Shown here in pieces: positions 26,501 through 41,500 of a stretch of 64,000 nucleotides of DNA. The stretch spans positions 25,129,518 through 25,193,517 of the forward strand of contig CM038708.1 of assembly GCA_021613375.1 (NCBI GenBank), given 5' to 3'. Position numbers and translations under genes: made by a program. Position 1 is the stretch's first letter. Each line of letters opens with the position of its first letter. The notes under the pieces are model-generated. The model worked only from the letters and a program-made list of their open reading frames with translations. It made no database searches and had not been told where the DNA came from. The DNA is from Megaleporinus macrocephalus. Taxonomy: Eukaryota; Chordata; Actinopteri; Characiformes; Anostomidae.

Positions 26501-29500
26501 ATAACTACATCAGAGACAGTAGCAACCACAGAGAAATTGGATAGCACTACACCTGAGGTGGGTACAACAGTAGATAGTGTTGAAACAACAACAACAACAG
26601 CTGAGGTCAGCACAACATCCAGTGATTCTGCCACTACAATAATTATTACGGAAGCAACAACATTTAGTCCTCCCACAAGTACGGCAGATGCAGAAACAAC
26701 AGCAGGAAGTTTGGAAACAACAACGAAGGATGCAGATACAACAACAGCTGTCTTTGAAACAACAACTCGAGATGAAGGTACCACAGAAGCTGGATTGGAC
26801 ACAACAACGCCAGGTTCGGAGACGACAGATGTTACCTTGGGAACTACAACAGCACATTCAGACATTACACTCAGTGACTCTGCCACAACAGAACTGGATG
26901 CAACAACATTGATGCCTATAATAACTACATCAGAGACAGTAGCAACCACAGAGAAATTGGATAGCACTACACATGAGGTGGGTACAACAGTAGATGGTGT
27001 TGAAACAACAACAATAACAGCTGAGGATGGCACAACATCCAGTGATTCTGCCACTACAATAATTATTACGGAAGCAACAACATTTAGTTCTCCCACAAGC
27101 ACGGCAGATGCAGAAACAACAGCAGGGAGCTTGGAAACAACAACGAAGGATGCAGATACAACAACAGCTGTCTTAGAAACAACAACTCGAGATGAAGGTA
27201 CCACAGCAGCTGGATTGGACACTACAACGCCAGGTTCGGAGACGACAGACGTTACCTTGGGAACTACAACAGCACATTCAGACATTACACTCAGTGACTC
27301 TGCCACAACAGAACTGGATGCAACAACATTGATGCCTATAATAACTACATCAGAGACAGAAGCAACCACAGAGAAACTGGACACCACTACACCTGAAGAG
27401 GGTACAACAGTAGATGGTGTTGAAACAACAACAACAACAGCTGAGGACGGCACAACATCCAGTGATTCTGCCACTACGATAATTATTACGGAAGCAACAA
27501 CATATAGTCCTCCGACAAGTACGGCAGATACAGAAACAACAGCCGGGAGTTTGGAAACAACAACGAAGGATGCAGATACAACAACAGCTGTCTTAGAAAC
27601 AACAACTCGAGATGAAGGTACCACAGCAGCTGGATTAGACACTACAACGCCAGGTTCGGAGACGACAGCTGTTACCCTGGGAACTACAACAGCACATTCA
27701 GACATTACACTCAGTGACTCTGCCACAACAGAACTGGATGCAACAACATTGATGCCTATAATAACTACATCAGAGACAGTAGCAACCACAGAGAAATTGG
27801 ATACAACTACACCTGAGGTGGGTACAACAGTAGATGGTGTTGAAACAACAACAGCTGAGGACGGCACAACATCCAGTGATTCTGCCACTACAATAATTAT
27901 TACGGAAGCAACAACATTTAGTTCTCCCACAAGCACGGCAGATGCAGAAACAACAGCAGGGAGCTTGGAAACAACAACGAAGGATGCAGATACAACAACA
28001 GCTGTCTTAGAAACAACAACTCGAGATGAAGGTACCACAGCAGCTGGATTGGACACTACAACGCCAGGTTCGGAGACGACAGACGTTACCTTGGGAACTA
28101 AAACAGCACATTCAGACATTACACTCAGTGACTCTGCCACAACAGAACTGGATGCAACAACATTGATGCCTATAATAACTACATCAGAGACAGAAGCAAC
28201 CACAGAGAAACTGGACACCACTACACCTGAAGAGGGTACAACAGTAGATGGTGTTGAAACAACAACAACAACAGCTGAGGACGGCACAACATCCAGTGAT
28301 TCTGCCACTACAATAATTATTACGGAAGCAACAACATTTAGTCCTCCGACAAGTACAGCAGATGCAGAAACAACAACAGATTACTCAGGTACAACAGCTG
28401 CTGTCTTAGAAACAACAACTCGAGATGAAGGTACAACAGCAGCTGGATTGGACACTACAACGCTCGATTCGGGTACGCCAGCTGTTACCTTGGGAACTAC
28501 AACGGCACATTCAGACATTACACTCAGTGACTCTGCCACAACAGAACTGGATGCAACAACATTGATGCCTATAATAACTACATCAGAGACAGTAGCAACC
28601 ACAGAGAAATTGGATAGCACTACACCTGAGGTGGGTACAACAGTAGATGGTGTTGAAACAACAACAGCTGAGGACGGCACAACATCCAGTGATTCTGCCA
28701 CTACAATAATTATTACGGAAGCAACAACATTTAGTCCTCCCACAAGTACGGCAGATGCAGAAACAACAGCAGGAAGTTTGGAAACAACAACGAAGGATGC
28801 AGATACAACAACAGCTGTCTTTGAAACAACAACTCGAGATGAAGGTACCACAGAAGCTGGATTGGACACAACAACGCCAGGTTCGGAGACGACAGATGTT
28901 ACCTTGGGAACTACAACAGCACATTCAGACATTACACTCAGTGACTCTGCCACAACAGAACTGGATGCAACAACATTGATGCCTATAATAACTACATCAG
29001 AGACAGTAGCAACCACAGAGAAATTGGATAGCACTACACCTGAGGTGGGTACAACAGTAGATGGTGTTGAAACAACAACAGCTGAGGACGGCACAACATC
29101 CAGTGATTCTGCCACTACAATAATTATTACGGAAGCAACAACATCTAGTTTTCCCACAAGTACGGCAGATGCAGAAACAACAGCAGGGAGTTTGGAAACA
29201 ACAACGAAGGATGCAGATACAACAACAGCTGTCTTTGAAACAACAACTCGAGATGAAGGTACCACAGAAGCTGGATTGGACACTACAACGCCAGGTTCGG
29301 AGACGACAGATGTTACCTTGGGAACTACAACAGCACATTCAGACATTACACTCAGTGACTCTGCCACAACAGAACTGGATGCAACAACATTGATGCCTAT
29401 AATAACTACATCAGAGACAGAAGCAACCACAGAGAAACTGGACACCACTACACCTGAAGAGGGTACAACAGTAGATGGTGTTGAAACAACAACAACAACA

Positions 29501-32500
29501 GCTGAGGACGGCACAACATCCAGTGATTCTGCCACTACAATAATTATTACGGAAGCAACAACATTTAGTCCTCCGACAAGTACAGCAGATGCAGAAACAA
29601 CAACAGATTACTCAGGTACAACAGCTGCTGTCTTAGAAACAACAACTCGAGATGAAGGTACAACAGCAGCTGGATTGGACACTACAACGCTCGATTCGGG
29701 TACGCCAGCTGTTACCTTGGGAACTACAACGGCACATTCAGACATTACACTCAGTGACTCTGCCACAACAGAACTGGATGCAACAACATTGATGCCTATA
29801 ATAACTACATCAGAGACAGTAGCAACCACAGAGAAATTGGATAGCACTACACCTGAGGTGGGTACAACAGTAGATGGTGTTGAAACAACAACAGCTGAGG
29901 ACGGCACAACATCCAGTGATTCTGCCACTACAATAATTATTACGGAAGCAACAACATTTAGTCCTCCCACAAGTACGGCAGATGCAGAAACAACAGCAGG
30001 AAGTTTGGAAACAACAACGAAGGATGCAGATACAACAACAGCTGTCTTTGAAACAACAACTCGAGATGAAGGTACCACAGAAGCTGGATTGGACACAACA
30101 ACGCCAGGTTCGGAGACGACAGATGTTACCTTGGGAACTACAACAGCACATTCAGACATTACACTCAGTGACTCTGCCACAACAGAACTGGATGCAACAA
30201 CATTGATGCCTATAATAACTACATCAGAGACAGTAGCAACCACAGAGAAATTGGATAGCACTACACCTGAGGTGGGTACAACAGTAGATGGTGTTGAAAC
30301 AACAACAGCTGAGGACGGCACAACATCCAGTGATTCTGCCACTACAATAATTATTACGGAAGCAACAACATCTAGTCCTCCCACAAGTACGGCAGATGCA
30401 GAAACAACAGCAGGGAGTTTGGAAACAACAACGAAGGATGCAGATACAACAACAGCTGTCTTTGAAACAACAACTCGAGATGAAGGTACCACAGAAGCTG
30501 GATTGGACACAACAACGCCAGGTTCGGAGACGACAGATGTTACCTTGGGAACTACAACAGCACATTCAGACATTACACTCAGTGACTCTGCCACAACAGA
30601 ACTGGATGCAACAACATTGATGCCTATAATAACTACATCAGAGACAGTAGCAACCACAGAGAAATTGGATAGCACTACACATGAGGTGGGTACAACAGTA
30701 GATGGTGTTGAAACAACAACAATAACAGCTGAGGATGGCACAACATCCAGTGATTCTGCCACTACAATAATTATTACGGAAGCAACAACATTTAGTTCTC
30801 CCACAAGCACGGCAGATGCAGAAACAACAGCAGGGAGCTTGGAAACAACAACGAAGGATGCAGATACAACAACAGCTGTCTTTGAAACAACAACTCGAGA
30901 TGAAGGTACCACAGCAGCTGGATTAGACACTACAACGCCAGGTTCGGAGACGACAGCTGTTACCCTGGGAACTACAACAGCACATTCAGACATTACACTC
31001 AGTGACTCTGCCACAACAGAACTGGATGCAACAACATTGATGCCTATAGTAACTACATCAGCTACACCTGAGGAGGGTACGACAGCTGAGGGCGGCACAA
31101 CATCCAGTGGCACTGCCAGTACGATAGATGTTACAGAAGAAACCACATTTAGTACTCCCACGACTACATCAGATGCAGAAACAACAACAGATTACTCAGG
31201 TACAACAGCTGCTGTCTTAGAAACAACAACTCGAGATGAAGGTACAACAGCAGCTGGATTGGACACTACAACGCCAGATTCGGGGACGACAGCTGTTACC
31301 TTGGGAACTACAACAGCACATTCAGACATTACACTCAGTGACTCTGCCACAACAGAACTGGATGCAACAACATTGATGCCTATAATAACTACATCAGAGA
31401 CAGTAGCAACCACAGAGAAATTGGATAGCACTACACCTGAGGTGGGTACAACAGTAGATGGTGTTGAAACAACAACAGCTGAGGACGGCACAACATCCAG
31501 TGATTCTGCCACTACAATAATTATTACGGAAGCAACAACATTTAGTCCTCCCACAAGTACGGCAGATGCAGAAACAACAGCAGGGAGTTTGGAAACAACA
31601 ACGAAGGATGCAGATACAACAACAGCTGTCTTTGAAACAACAACTCGAGATGAAGGTACCACAGCAGCTGGATTGGACACTACAATGCCAGGTTCGGAGA
31701 CGACAGATGTTACCTTGGGAACTACAACAGCACATTCAGACATTACACTCAGTGACTCTGCCACAACAGAACTGGATGCAACAACATTGATGCCTATAAT
31801 AACTACATCAGAGACAGTAGCAACCACAGAGAAATTGGATAGCACTACACCTGAGGTGGGTACAACAGTAGATGGTGTTGAAACAACAACAACAACAGCT
31901 GAGGTCAGCACAACATCCAGTGATTCTGCCACTACAATAATTATTACGGAAGCAACAACATTCAGTTCTCCCACAAGCACGGCAGATGCAGAAACAACAG
32001 CAGGGAGCTTGGAAACAACAACGAAGGATGCAGATACAACAACAGCTGTCTTAGAAACAACAACTCGAGATGAAGGTACCACAGCAGCTGGATTGGACAC
32101 TACAACGCCAGGTTCGGAGACGACAGCTGTTACCCTGGGAACTACAACAGCACATTCAGACATTACACTCAGTGACTCTGCCACAACAGAACTGGATGCC
32201 ACAACATTGATGCCTATAGTAACTACATCAGAGACAGTAGCAACCACAGAGAAATTGGATACAACTACACCTGAGGAGGGTACGACAGCTGAGGGCGGCA
32301 CAACATCCAGTGGCACTGCCAGTACGATAGATGTTACAGAAGAAACCACATTTAGTACTCCCATGACTACCTCAGATGCAGAAACAACAACAGATTACTC
32401 AGGTACAACAGCTGCTGTCTTAGAAACAACTACTCGAGATGAAGGTACAACAGCAGCTGGATTGGACACTACAAAGCCAGATTCGGGGACGACAGCTGTT

Positions 32501-35500
32501 ACCTTGGGAACTACAACAGCACATTCAGACATTACACTCAGTGACTCTGCCACAACAGAACTGGATGCAACAACATTGATGCCTATAATAACTACATCAG
32601 AGACAGTAGCAACCACAGAGATATTGGATAGCACTACACCTGAGGTGGGTACAACAGTAGATAGTGTTGAAACAACAACAGCTGAGGTCGGCACAACATC
32701 CAGTGATTCTGCCACTACAATAATTATTACGGAAGCAACAACATTTAGTCCTCCCACAAGTACGGCAGATGCAGAAACAACAGCAGGGAGTTTGGAAACA
32801 ACAACGAAGGATGCAGATACAACAACAGCTGTCTTTGAAACAACTCGAGATGAAGGTACCACAGCAGCTGGATTGGACACTACAACGCCAGGTTCGGAGA
32901 CGACAGCTGTTATCCTGGGAACTACAACAGCACATTCAGACATTACACTCAGTGACTCTGCCACAACAGAGCTGGATGCAACAACATTGATGCCTATAGT
33001 AACTACATCAGAGACAGTAGCAACCACAGAGAAATTGGATACAACTACACCTGAGGAGGGTACGACAGCTGAGGACGGCACAACATCCAGTGGCACTGCC
33101 AGTACGATAGATGTTACAGAAGAAACCACATTTAGTACTCCCATGACTACCTCAGATGCAGAAACAACAACAGATTACTCAGGTACAACAGCTGCTGTCT
33201 TAGAAACAACTCGAGATGAAGGTACAACAGCAGCTGGATTGGACACTACAACGCCAGATTCGGGGACGACAGCTGTTACCTTGGGAACTACAACAGCACA
33301 TTCAGACATTACACTCAGTGACTCTGCCACAACAGAACTGGATGCAACAACATTGATGCCTATAATAACTACATCAGAGACAGTAGCAACCACAGAGATA
33401 TTGGATAGCACTACACCTGAGGTGGGTACAACAGTAGATGGTGTTGAAACAACAACAGCTGAGGTCGGCACAACATCCAGTGATTCTGCCACTACAATAA
33501 TTATTACGGAAGCAACAACATTTAGTCCTCCCACAAGTACGGCAGATGCAGAAACAACAGCAGGGAGTTTGGAAACAACAACGAAGGATGCAGATACAAC
33601 AACAGCTGTCTTTGAAACAACAACTCGAGATGAAGGTACCACAGCAGCTGGATTGGACACTACAATGCCAGGTTCGGAGACGACAGATGTTACCTTGGGA
33701 ACTACAACAGCACATTCAGACATTACACTCAGTGACTCTGCCACAACAGAGCTGGATGCAACAACATTGATGCCTATAGTAACTACATCAGAGACAGTAG
33801 CAACCACAGAGAAATTGGATACAACTACACCTGAGGAGGGTACGACAGCTGAGGACGGCACAACATCCAGTGGCACTGCCAGTACGATAGATGTTACAGA
33901 AGAAACCACATTTAGTACTCCAATGACTACATCAGATGCAGAAACAACAACAGATTACTCAGGTACAACAGCTGCTGTCTTAGAAACAACTCGAGATGAA
34001 GGTACAACAGCAGCTGGATTGGACACTACAACGCCAGATTCGGGGACGACAGCTGTTACCTTGGGAACTACAACAGCACATTCAGACATTACACTCAGTG
34101 ACTCTGCCACAACAGAACTGAATGCCACAACATTGATGCCTATAGTAACTACATCAGAGACAGCAGCAACCACAGAGAAATTGGATACAACTACACCTGA
34201 GGAGGGTACGACAGCTGAGGGCAGCACAACATCCAGTGGCACTGCCAGTACGATAGATGTTACAGAAGAAACCACATTTAGTACTCCCACGACTACATCA
34301 GATGCAGAAACAACAACAGATTACTCAGGTACAACAGCTGCTGTCTTAGAAACAACTCGAGATGAAGGTACAACAGCAGCTGGATTGGACACTACAACGC
34401 CAGATTCGGGGACGACAGCTGTTACCTTGGGAACTACAACAGCACATTCGGACATTACACTCAGTGACTCTGCCACAACAGAACTGGATGCAACAACATT
34501 GATGCCTATAATAACTACATCAGAGACAGTAGCAACCACAGAGAAATTGGATAGCACTACACCTGAGGTGGGTACAACAGTAGATGGTGTTGAAACAACA
34601 ACAACAACAGCTGAGGTCAGCACAACATCCAGTGATTCTGCCACTACAATAATTGTTACGGAAGCAACAACATTCAGTTCTCCCACAAGCACGGCAGATG
34701 CAGAAACAACAGCAGGGAGCTTGGAAACAACAATGAAGGATGCAGATACAACAACAGCTGTCTTTGAAACAACAACTCGAGATGAAGGTACCACAGCAGC
34801 TGGATTGGACACTACAATGCCAGGTTCGGAGACGACAGATGTTACCCTGGGAACTACAACAGCACATTCAGACATTACACTCAGTGACTCTGCCACAACA
34901 GAGCTGGATGCAACAACATTGATGCCTATAGTAACTACATCAGAGACAGTAGCAACCACAGAGAAATTGGATACAACTACACCTGAGGAGGGTACGACAG
35001 CTGAGGACGGCACAACATCCAGTGGCACTGCCAGTACGATAGATGTTACAGAAGAAACCACATTTAGTACTCCCATGACTACATCAGATGCAGAAACAAC
35101 AACAGATTACTCAGGTACAACAGCTGCTGTCTTAGAAACAACTCGAGATGAAGGTACCACAGCAGCTGGATTGGACACTACAATGCCAGGTTTGGAGACG
35201 ACAGATGTTACCTTGGGAACTACAACAGCACATTCAGACATTACACTCAGTGACTCTGCCACAACAGAACTGGATGCAACAACATTGATGCCTATAATAA
35301 CTACATCAGAGACAGTAGCAACCACAGAGAAATTGGATAGCACTACACCTGAGGTGGGTACAACAGTAGATGGTGTTGAAACAACAACAACAACAGCTGA
35401 GGTCAGCACAACATCCAGTGATTCTGCCACTACAATAATTATTACGGAAGCAACAACATTCAGTTCTCCCACAAGCACGGCAGATGCAGAAACAACAGCA

Positions 35501-38500
35501 GGGAGCTTGGAAACAACAACGAAGGATGCAGATACAACAACAGCTGTCTTAGAAACAACAACTCGAGATGAAGGTACCACAGCAGCTGGATTGGACACTA
35601 CAACGCCAGGTTCGGAGACGACAGCTGTTACCCTGGGAACTACAACAGCACATTCAGACATTACACTCAGTGACTCTGCCACAACAGAACTGGATGCCAC
35701 AACATTGATGCCTATAGTAACTACATCAGAGACAGTAGCAACCACAGAGAAATTGGATACAACTACACCTGAGGAGGGTACGACAGCTGAGGGCGGCACA
35801 ACATCCAGTGGCACTGCCAGTACGATAGATGTTACAGAAGAAACCACATTTAGTACTCCCACGACTACATCAGATGCAGAAACAACAACAGATTACTCAG
35901 GTACAACCGTTGCTGTCTTAGAAACAACTACTCGAGATGAAGGTACAACAGCAGCTGGATTGGACACTACAAAGCCAGATTCGGGGACGACAGCTGTTAC
36001 CTTGGGAACTACAACAGCACATTCAGACATTACACTCAGTGACTCTGCCACAACAGAACTGGATGCAACAACATTGATGCCTATAATAACTACATCAGAG
36101 ACAGTAGCAACCACAGAGATATTGGATAGCACTACACCTGAGGTGGGTACAACAGTAGATAGTGTTGAAACAACAACAGCTGAGGTCGGCACAACATCCA
36201 GTGATTCTGCCACTACAATAATTATTACGGAAGCAACAACATTTAGTCCTCCCACAAGTACGGCAGATGCAGAAACAACAGCAGGGAGCTTGGAAACAAC
36301 AACGAAGGATGCAGATACAACAACAGCTGTCTTAGAAACAACAACTCGAGATGAAGGTACCACAGCAGCTGGATTGGACACTACAACGGCAGGTTCGGAG
36401 ACGACAGCTGTTACCCTGGGAACTACAACAGCACATTCAGACATTACACTCAGTGACTCTGCCACAACAGAACTGGATGCAACAACATTGATGCCTATAA
36501 TAACTACATCAGAGACAGTAGCAACCACAGAGAAATTGGATAAAACTACACCTGAGGTGGGTACAACAGTGGATGGTGTTGAAACAACAACAACAACAGC
36601 TGAGGACGGCACAACATCCAGTGATTCTGCCACTACAATAATTATTACGGAAGCAACAACATTTAGTCCTCCGACAAGTACGGCAGATGCAGAAACAACA
36701 GCCGGGAGTTTGGAAACAACAACGAAGGATGCAGATACAACAACAGCTGTCTTAGAAACAACAACTCAAGATGAAGGTACCACAGCAGCTGGATTAGACA
36801 CTACAACGCCAGGTTCGGAGACGACAGCTGTTACCCTGGGAACTACAACAGCACATTCAGACATTACACTCAGTGACTCTGCCACAACAGAACTGGATGC
36901 AACAACATTGATGCCTATAGTAACTACATCAGAGACAGTAGCAACCACAGAGAAATTGGATACAACTACACCTGAGGAGGGTACGACAGCTGAGGGCGGC
37001 ACAACATCCAGTGGCACTGCCAGTACGATAGATGTTACAGAAGAAACCACATTTAGTACTCCCACGACTACATCAGATGCAGAAACAACAACAGATTACT
37101 CAGGTACAACAGCTGCTGTCTTAGAAACAACTCGAGATGAAGGTACAACAGCAGCTGGATTGGACACTACAACGCCAGATTCGGGGACGACAGCTTTTAC
37201 CTTGGGAACTACAACAGCACATTCAGACATTACACTCAGTGACTCTGCCACAACAGAACTGGATGCAACAACATTGATGCCTATAATAACTACATCAGAG
37301 ACAGTAGCAACCACAGAGAAATTGGATAGCACTACACCTGAGGTGGGTACAACAGTAGATGGTGTTGAAACAACAACAACAACAGCTGAGGACGGCACAA
37401 CATCCAGTGATTCTGCCACTACAATAATTATTACGGAAGCAACAACATTTAGTTCTCCCACAAGCACGGCAGATGCACAAACAACAGCAGGGAGCTTGGA
37501 AACAACAACGAAGGATGCAGATACAACAACAGCTGTCTTAGAAACAACAACTCGAGATGAAGGTACCACAGCAGCTGGATTGGACACTACAACGCCAGGT
37601 TCGGAGACGACAGCTGTTATCCTGGGAACTACAACAGCACATTCAGACATTACACTCAGTGACTCTGCCACAACAGAACTGGATGCCACAACATTGATGC
37701 CTATAGTAACTACATCAGAGACAGTAGCAACCACAGAGAAATTGGATACAACTACACCTGAGGAGGGTACGACAGCTGAGGGCGGCACAACATCCAGTGG
37801 CACTGCCAGTACGATAGATGTTACAGAAGAAACCACATTTAGTACTCCCACGACTACATCAGATGCAGAAACAACAACAGATTACTCAGGTACAACCGCT
37901 GCTGTCTTAGAAACAACTACTCGAGATGAAGGTACAACAGCAGCTGGATTGGACACTACAAAGCCAGATTCGGGGACGACAGCTGTTACCTTGGGAACTA
38001 CAACAGCACATTCAGACATTACACTCAGTGACTCTGCCACAACAGAACTGGATGCAACAACATTGATGCCTATAATAACTACATCAGAGACAGTAGCAAC
38101 CACAGAGATATTGGATAGCACTACACCTGAGGTGGGTACAACAGTAGATAGTGTTGAAACAACAACAGCTGAGGTCGGCACAACATCCAGTGATTCTGCC
38201 ACTACAATAATTATTACGGAAGCAACAACATTTAGTCCTCCCACAAGTACGGCAGATGCAGAAACAACAGCAGGGAGTTTGGAAACAACAACGAAGGATG
38301 CAGATACAACAACAGCTGTCTTTGAAACAACAACTCGAGATGAAGGTACCACAGCAGCTGGATTGGACACTACAATGCCAGGTTCGGAGACGACAGATGT
38401 TACCCTGGGAACTACAACAGCACATTCAGACATTACACTCAGTGACTCTGCCACAACAGAGCTGGATGCAACAACATTGATGCCTATAGTAACTACATCA

Positions 38501-41500
38501 GAGACAGTAGCAACCACAGAGAAATTGGATACAACTACACCTGAGGAGGGTACGACAGCTGAGGGCGGCACAACATCCAGTGGCACTGCCAGTACGATAG
38601 ATGTTACAGAAGAAACCACATTTAGTACTCCCATGACTACCTCAGATGCAGAAACAACAACAGATTACTCAGGTACAACAGCTGCTGTCTTAGAAACAAC
38701 TCGAGATGAAGGTACAACAGCAGCTGGATTGGACACTACAACGCCAGATTCGGGGACGACAGCTGTTACCTTGGGAACTACAACAGCACATTCAGACATT
38801 ACACTCAGTGACTCTGCCACAACAGAACTGGATGCAACAACATTGATGCCTATAATAACTACATCAGAGACAGTAGCAACCACAGAGATATTGGATACAA
38901 CTACACCTGAGGTGGGTACAACAGTAGATGGTGTTGAAACAACAACAACAACAGCTGAGGTCAGCACAACATCCAGTGATTCTGCCACTACAATAATTAT
39001 TACGGAAGCAACAACATTCAGTTCTCCCACAAGCACGGCAGATGCAGAAACAACAGCTGGGAGCTTGGAAACAACAACGAAGGATGCAGATACAACAACA
39101 GCTGTCTTAGAAACAACAACTCGAGATGAAGGTACCACAGCAGCTGGATTGGACACTACAACGCCAGGTTCGGAGACGACAGCTGTTACCCTGGGAACTA
39201 CAACAGCACATTCAGACATTACACTCAGTGACTCTGCCACAACAGAACTGGATGCCACAACATTGATGCCTATAGTAACTACATCAGAGACAGTAGCAAC
39301 CACAGAGAAATTGGATACAACTACACCTGAGGAGGGTACGACAGCTGAGGGCGGCACAACATCCAGTGGCACTGCCAGTACGATAGATGTTACAGAAGAA
39401 ACCACATTTAGTACTCCCACGACTACATCAGATGCAGAAACAACAACAGATTACTCAGGTACAACCGCTGCTGTCTTAGAAACAACTACTCGAGATGAAG
39501 GTACAACAGCAGCTGGATTGGACACTACAACGCCAGAATCGGGGACGACAGCTGTTACCTTGGGAACTACAACAGCACATTCGGACATTACACTCAGTGA
39601 CTCTGCCACAACAGAACTGGATGCAACAACATTGATGCCTATAATAACTACATCAGAGACAGTAGCAACCACAGAGATATTGGATAGCACTACACCTGAG
39701 GTGGGTACAACAGTAGATAGTGTTGAAACAACAACAGCTGAGATCGGCACAACATCCAGTGATTCTGCCACTACAATAATTATTACGGAAGCAACAACAT
39801 TTAGTCCTCCCACAAGTACGGCAGATGCAGAAACAACAGCAGGGAGTTTGGAAACAACAACGAAGGATGCAGATACAACAACAGCTGTCTTTGAAACAAC
39901 AACTCGAGATGAAGGTACCACAGCAGCGGGATTGGACACTACAATGCCAGGTTCGGAGACGACAGATGTTACCTTGGGAACTACAACAGCACATTCAGAC
40001 ATTACACTCAGTGACTCTGCCACAACAGAACTGGATGCAACAACATTGATGCCTATAATAACTACATCAGACACAGTAGCAACCACAGAGAAATTGGATA
40101 CAACTACACCTGAGGTGGGTACAACAGTAGATGGTGTTGAAACAACAACAACAACAGCTGAGGATGGCACAACATCCAGTGATTCTGCCACTACAATAAT
40201 TATTACGGAAGCAACAACATTTAGTTCTCCCACAAGCACGGCAGATGCACAAACAACAGCAGGGAGCTTGGAAACAACAACGAAGGATGCAGATACAACA
40301 ACAGCTGTCTTAGAAACAACAACTCGAGATGAAGGTACCACAGCAGCTGGATTGGACACTACAACGCCAGGTTCGGAGACGACAGATTTTACCTTGGGAA
40401 CTACAACAGCACATTCAGACATTACACTCAGTGACTCTGCCACAACAGAACTGGATGCAACAACATTGATGCCTATAATAACTACATCAGAGACAGTAGC
40501 AACCACAGAGAAATTGGATAAAACTACACCTGAGGTGGGTACAACAGTGGATGGTGTTGAAACAACAACAACAACAGCTGAGGACGGCACAACATCCAGT
40601 GATTCTGCCACTACAATAATTATTACGGAAGCAACAACATTTAGTCCTCCGACAAGTACGGCAGATGCAGAAACAACAGCCGGGAGTTTGGAAACAACAA
40701 CGAAGGATGCAGATACAACAACAGCTGTCTTAGAAACAACAACTCAAGATGAAGGTACCACAGCAGCTGGATTAGACACTACAACGCCAGGTTCGGAGAC
40801 GACAGCTGTTACCCTGGGAACTACAACAGCACATTCAGACATTACACTCAGTGACTCTGCCACAACAGAACTGGATGCAACAACATTGATGCCTATAGTA
40901 ACTACATCAGAGACAGTAGCAACCACAGAGAAATTGGATACAACTACACCTGAGGAGGGTACGACAGCTGAGGGCGGCACAACATCCAGTGGCACTGCCA
41001 GTACGATAGATGTTACAGAAGAAACCACATTTAGTACTCCCACGACTACATCAGATGCAGAAACAACAACAGATTACTCAGGTACAACCGCTGCTGTCTT
41101 AGAAACAACTACTCGAGATGAAGGTACAACAGCAGCTGGATTGGACACTACAAAGCCAGATTCGGGGACGACAGCTGTTACCTTGGGAACTACAACAGCA
41201 CATTCAGACATTACACTCAGTGACTCTGCCACAACAGAACTGGATGCAACAACATTGATGCCTATAATAACTACATCAGAGACAGTAGCAACCACAGAGA
41301 TATTGGATAGCACTACACCTGAGGTGGGTACAACAGTAGATAGTGTTGAAACAACAACAGCTGAGGTCGGCACAACATCCAGTGATTCTGCCACTACAAT
41401 AATTATTACGGAAGCAACAACATTTAGTCCTCCCACAAGTACGGCAGATGCAGAAACAACAGCAGGGAGTTTGGAAACAACAACGAAGGATGCAGATACA

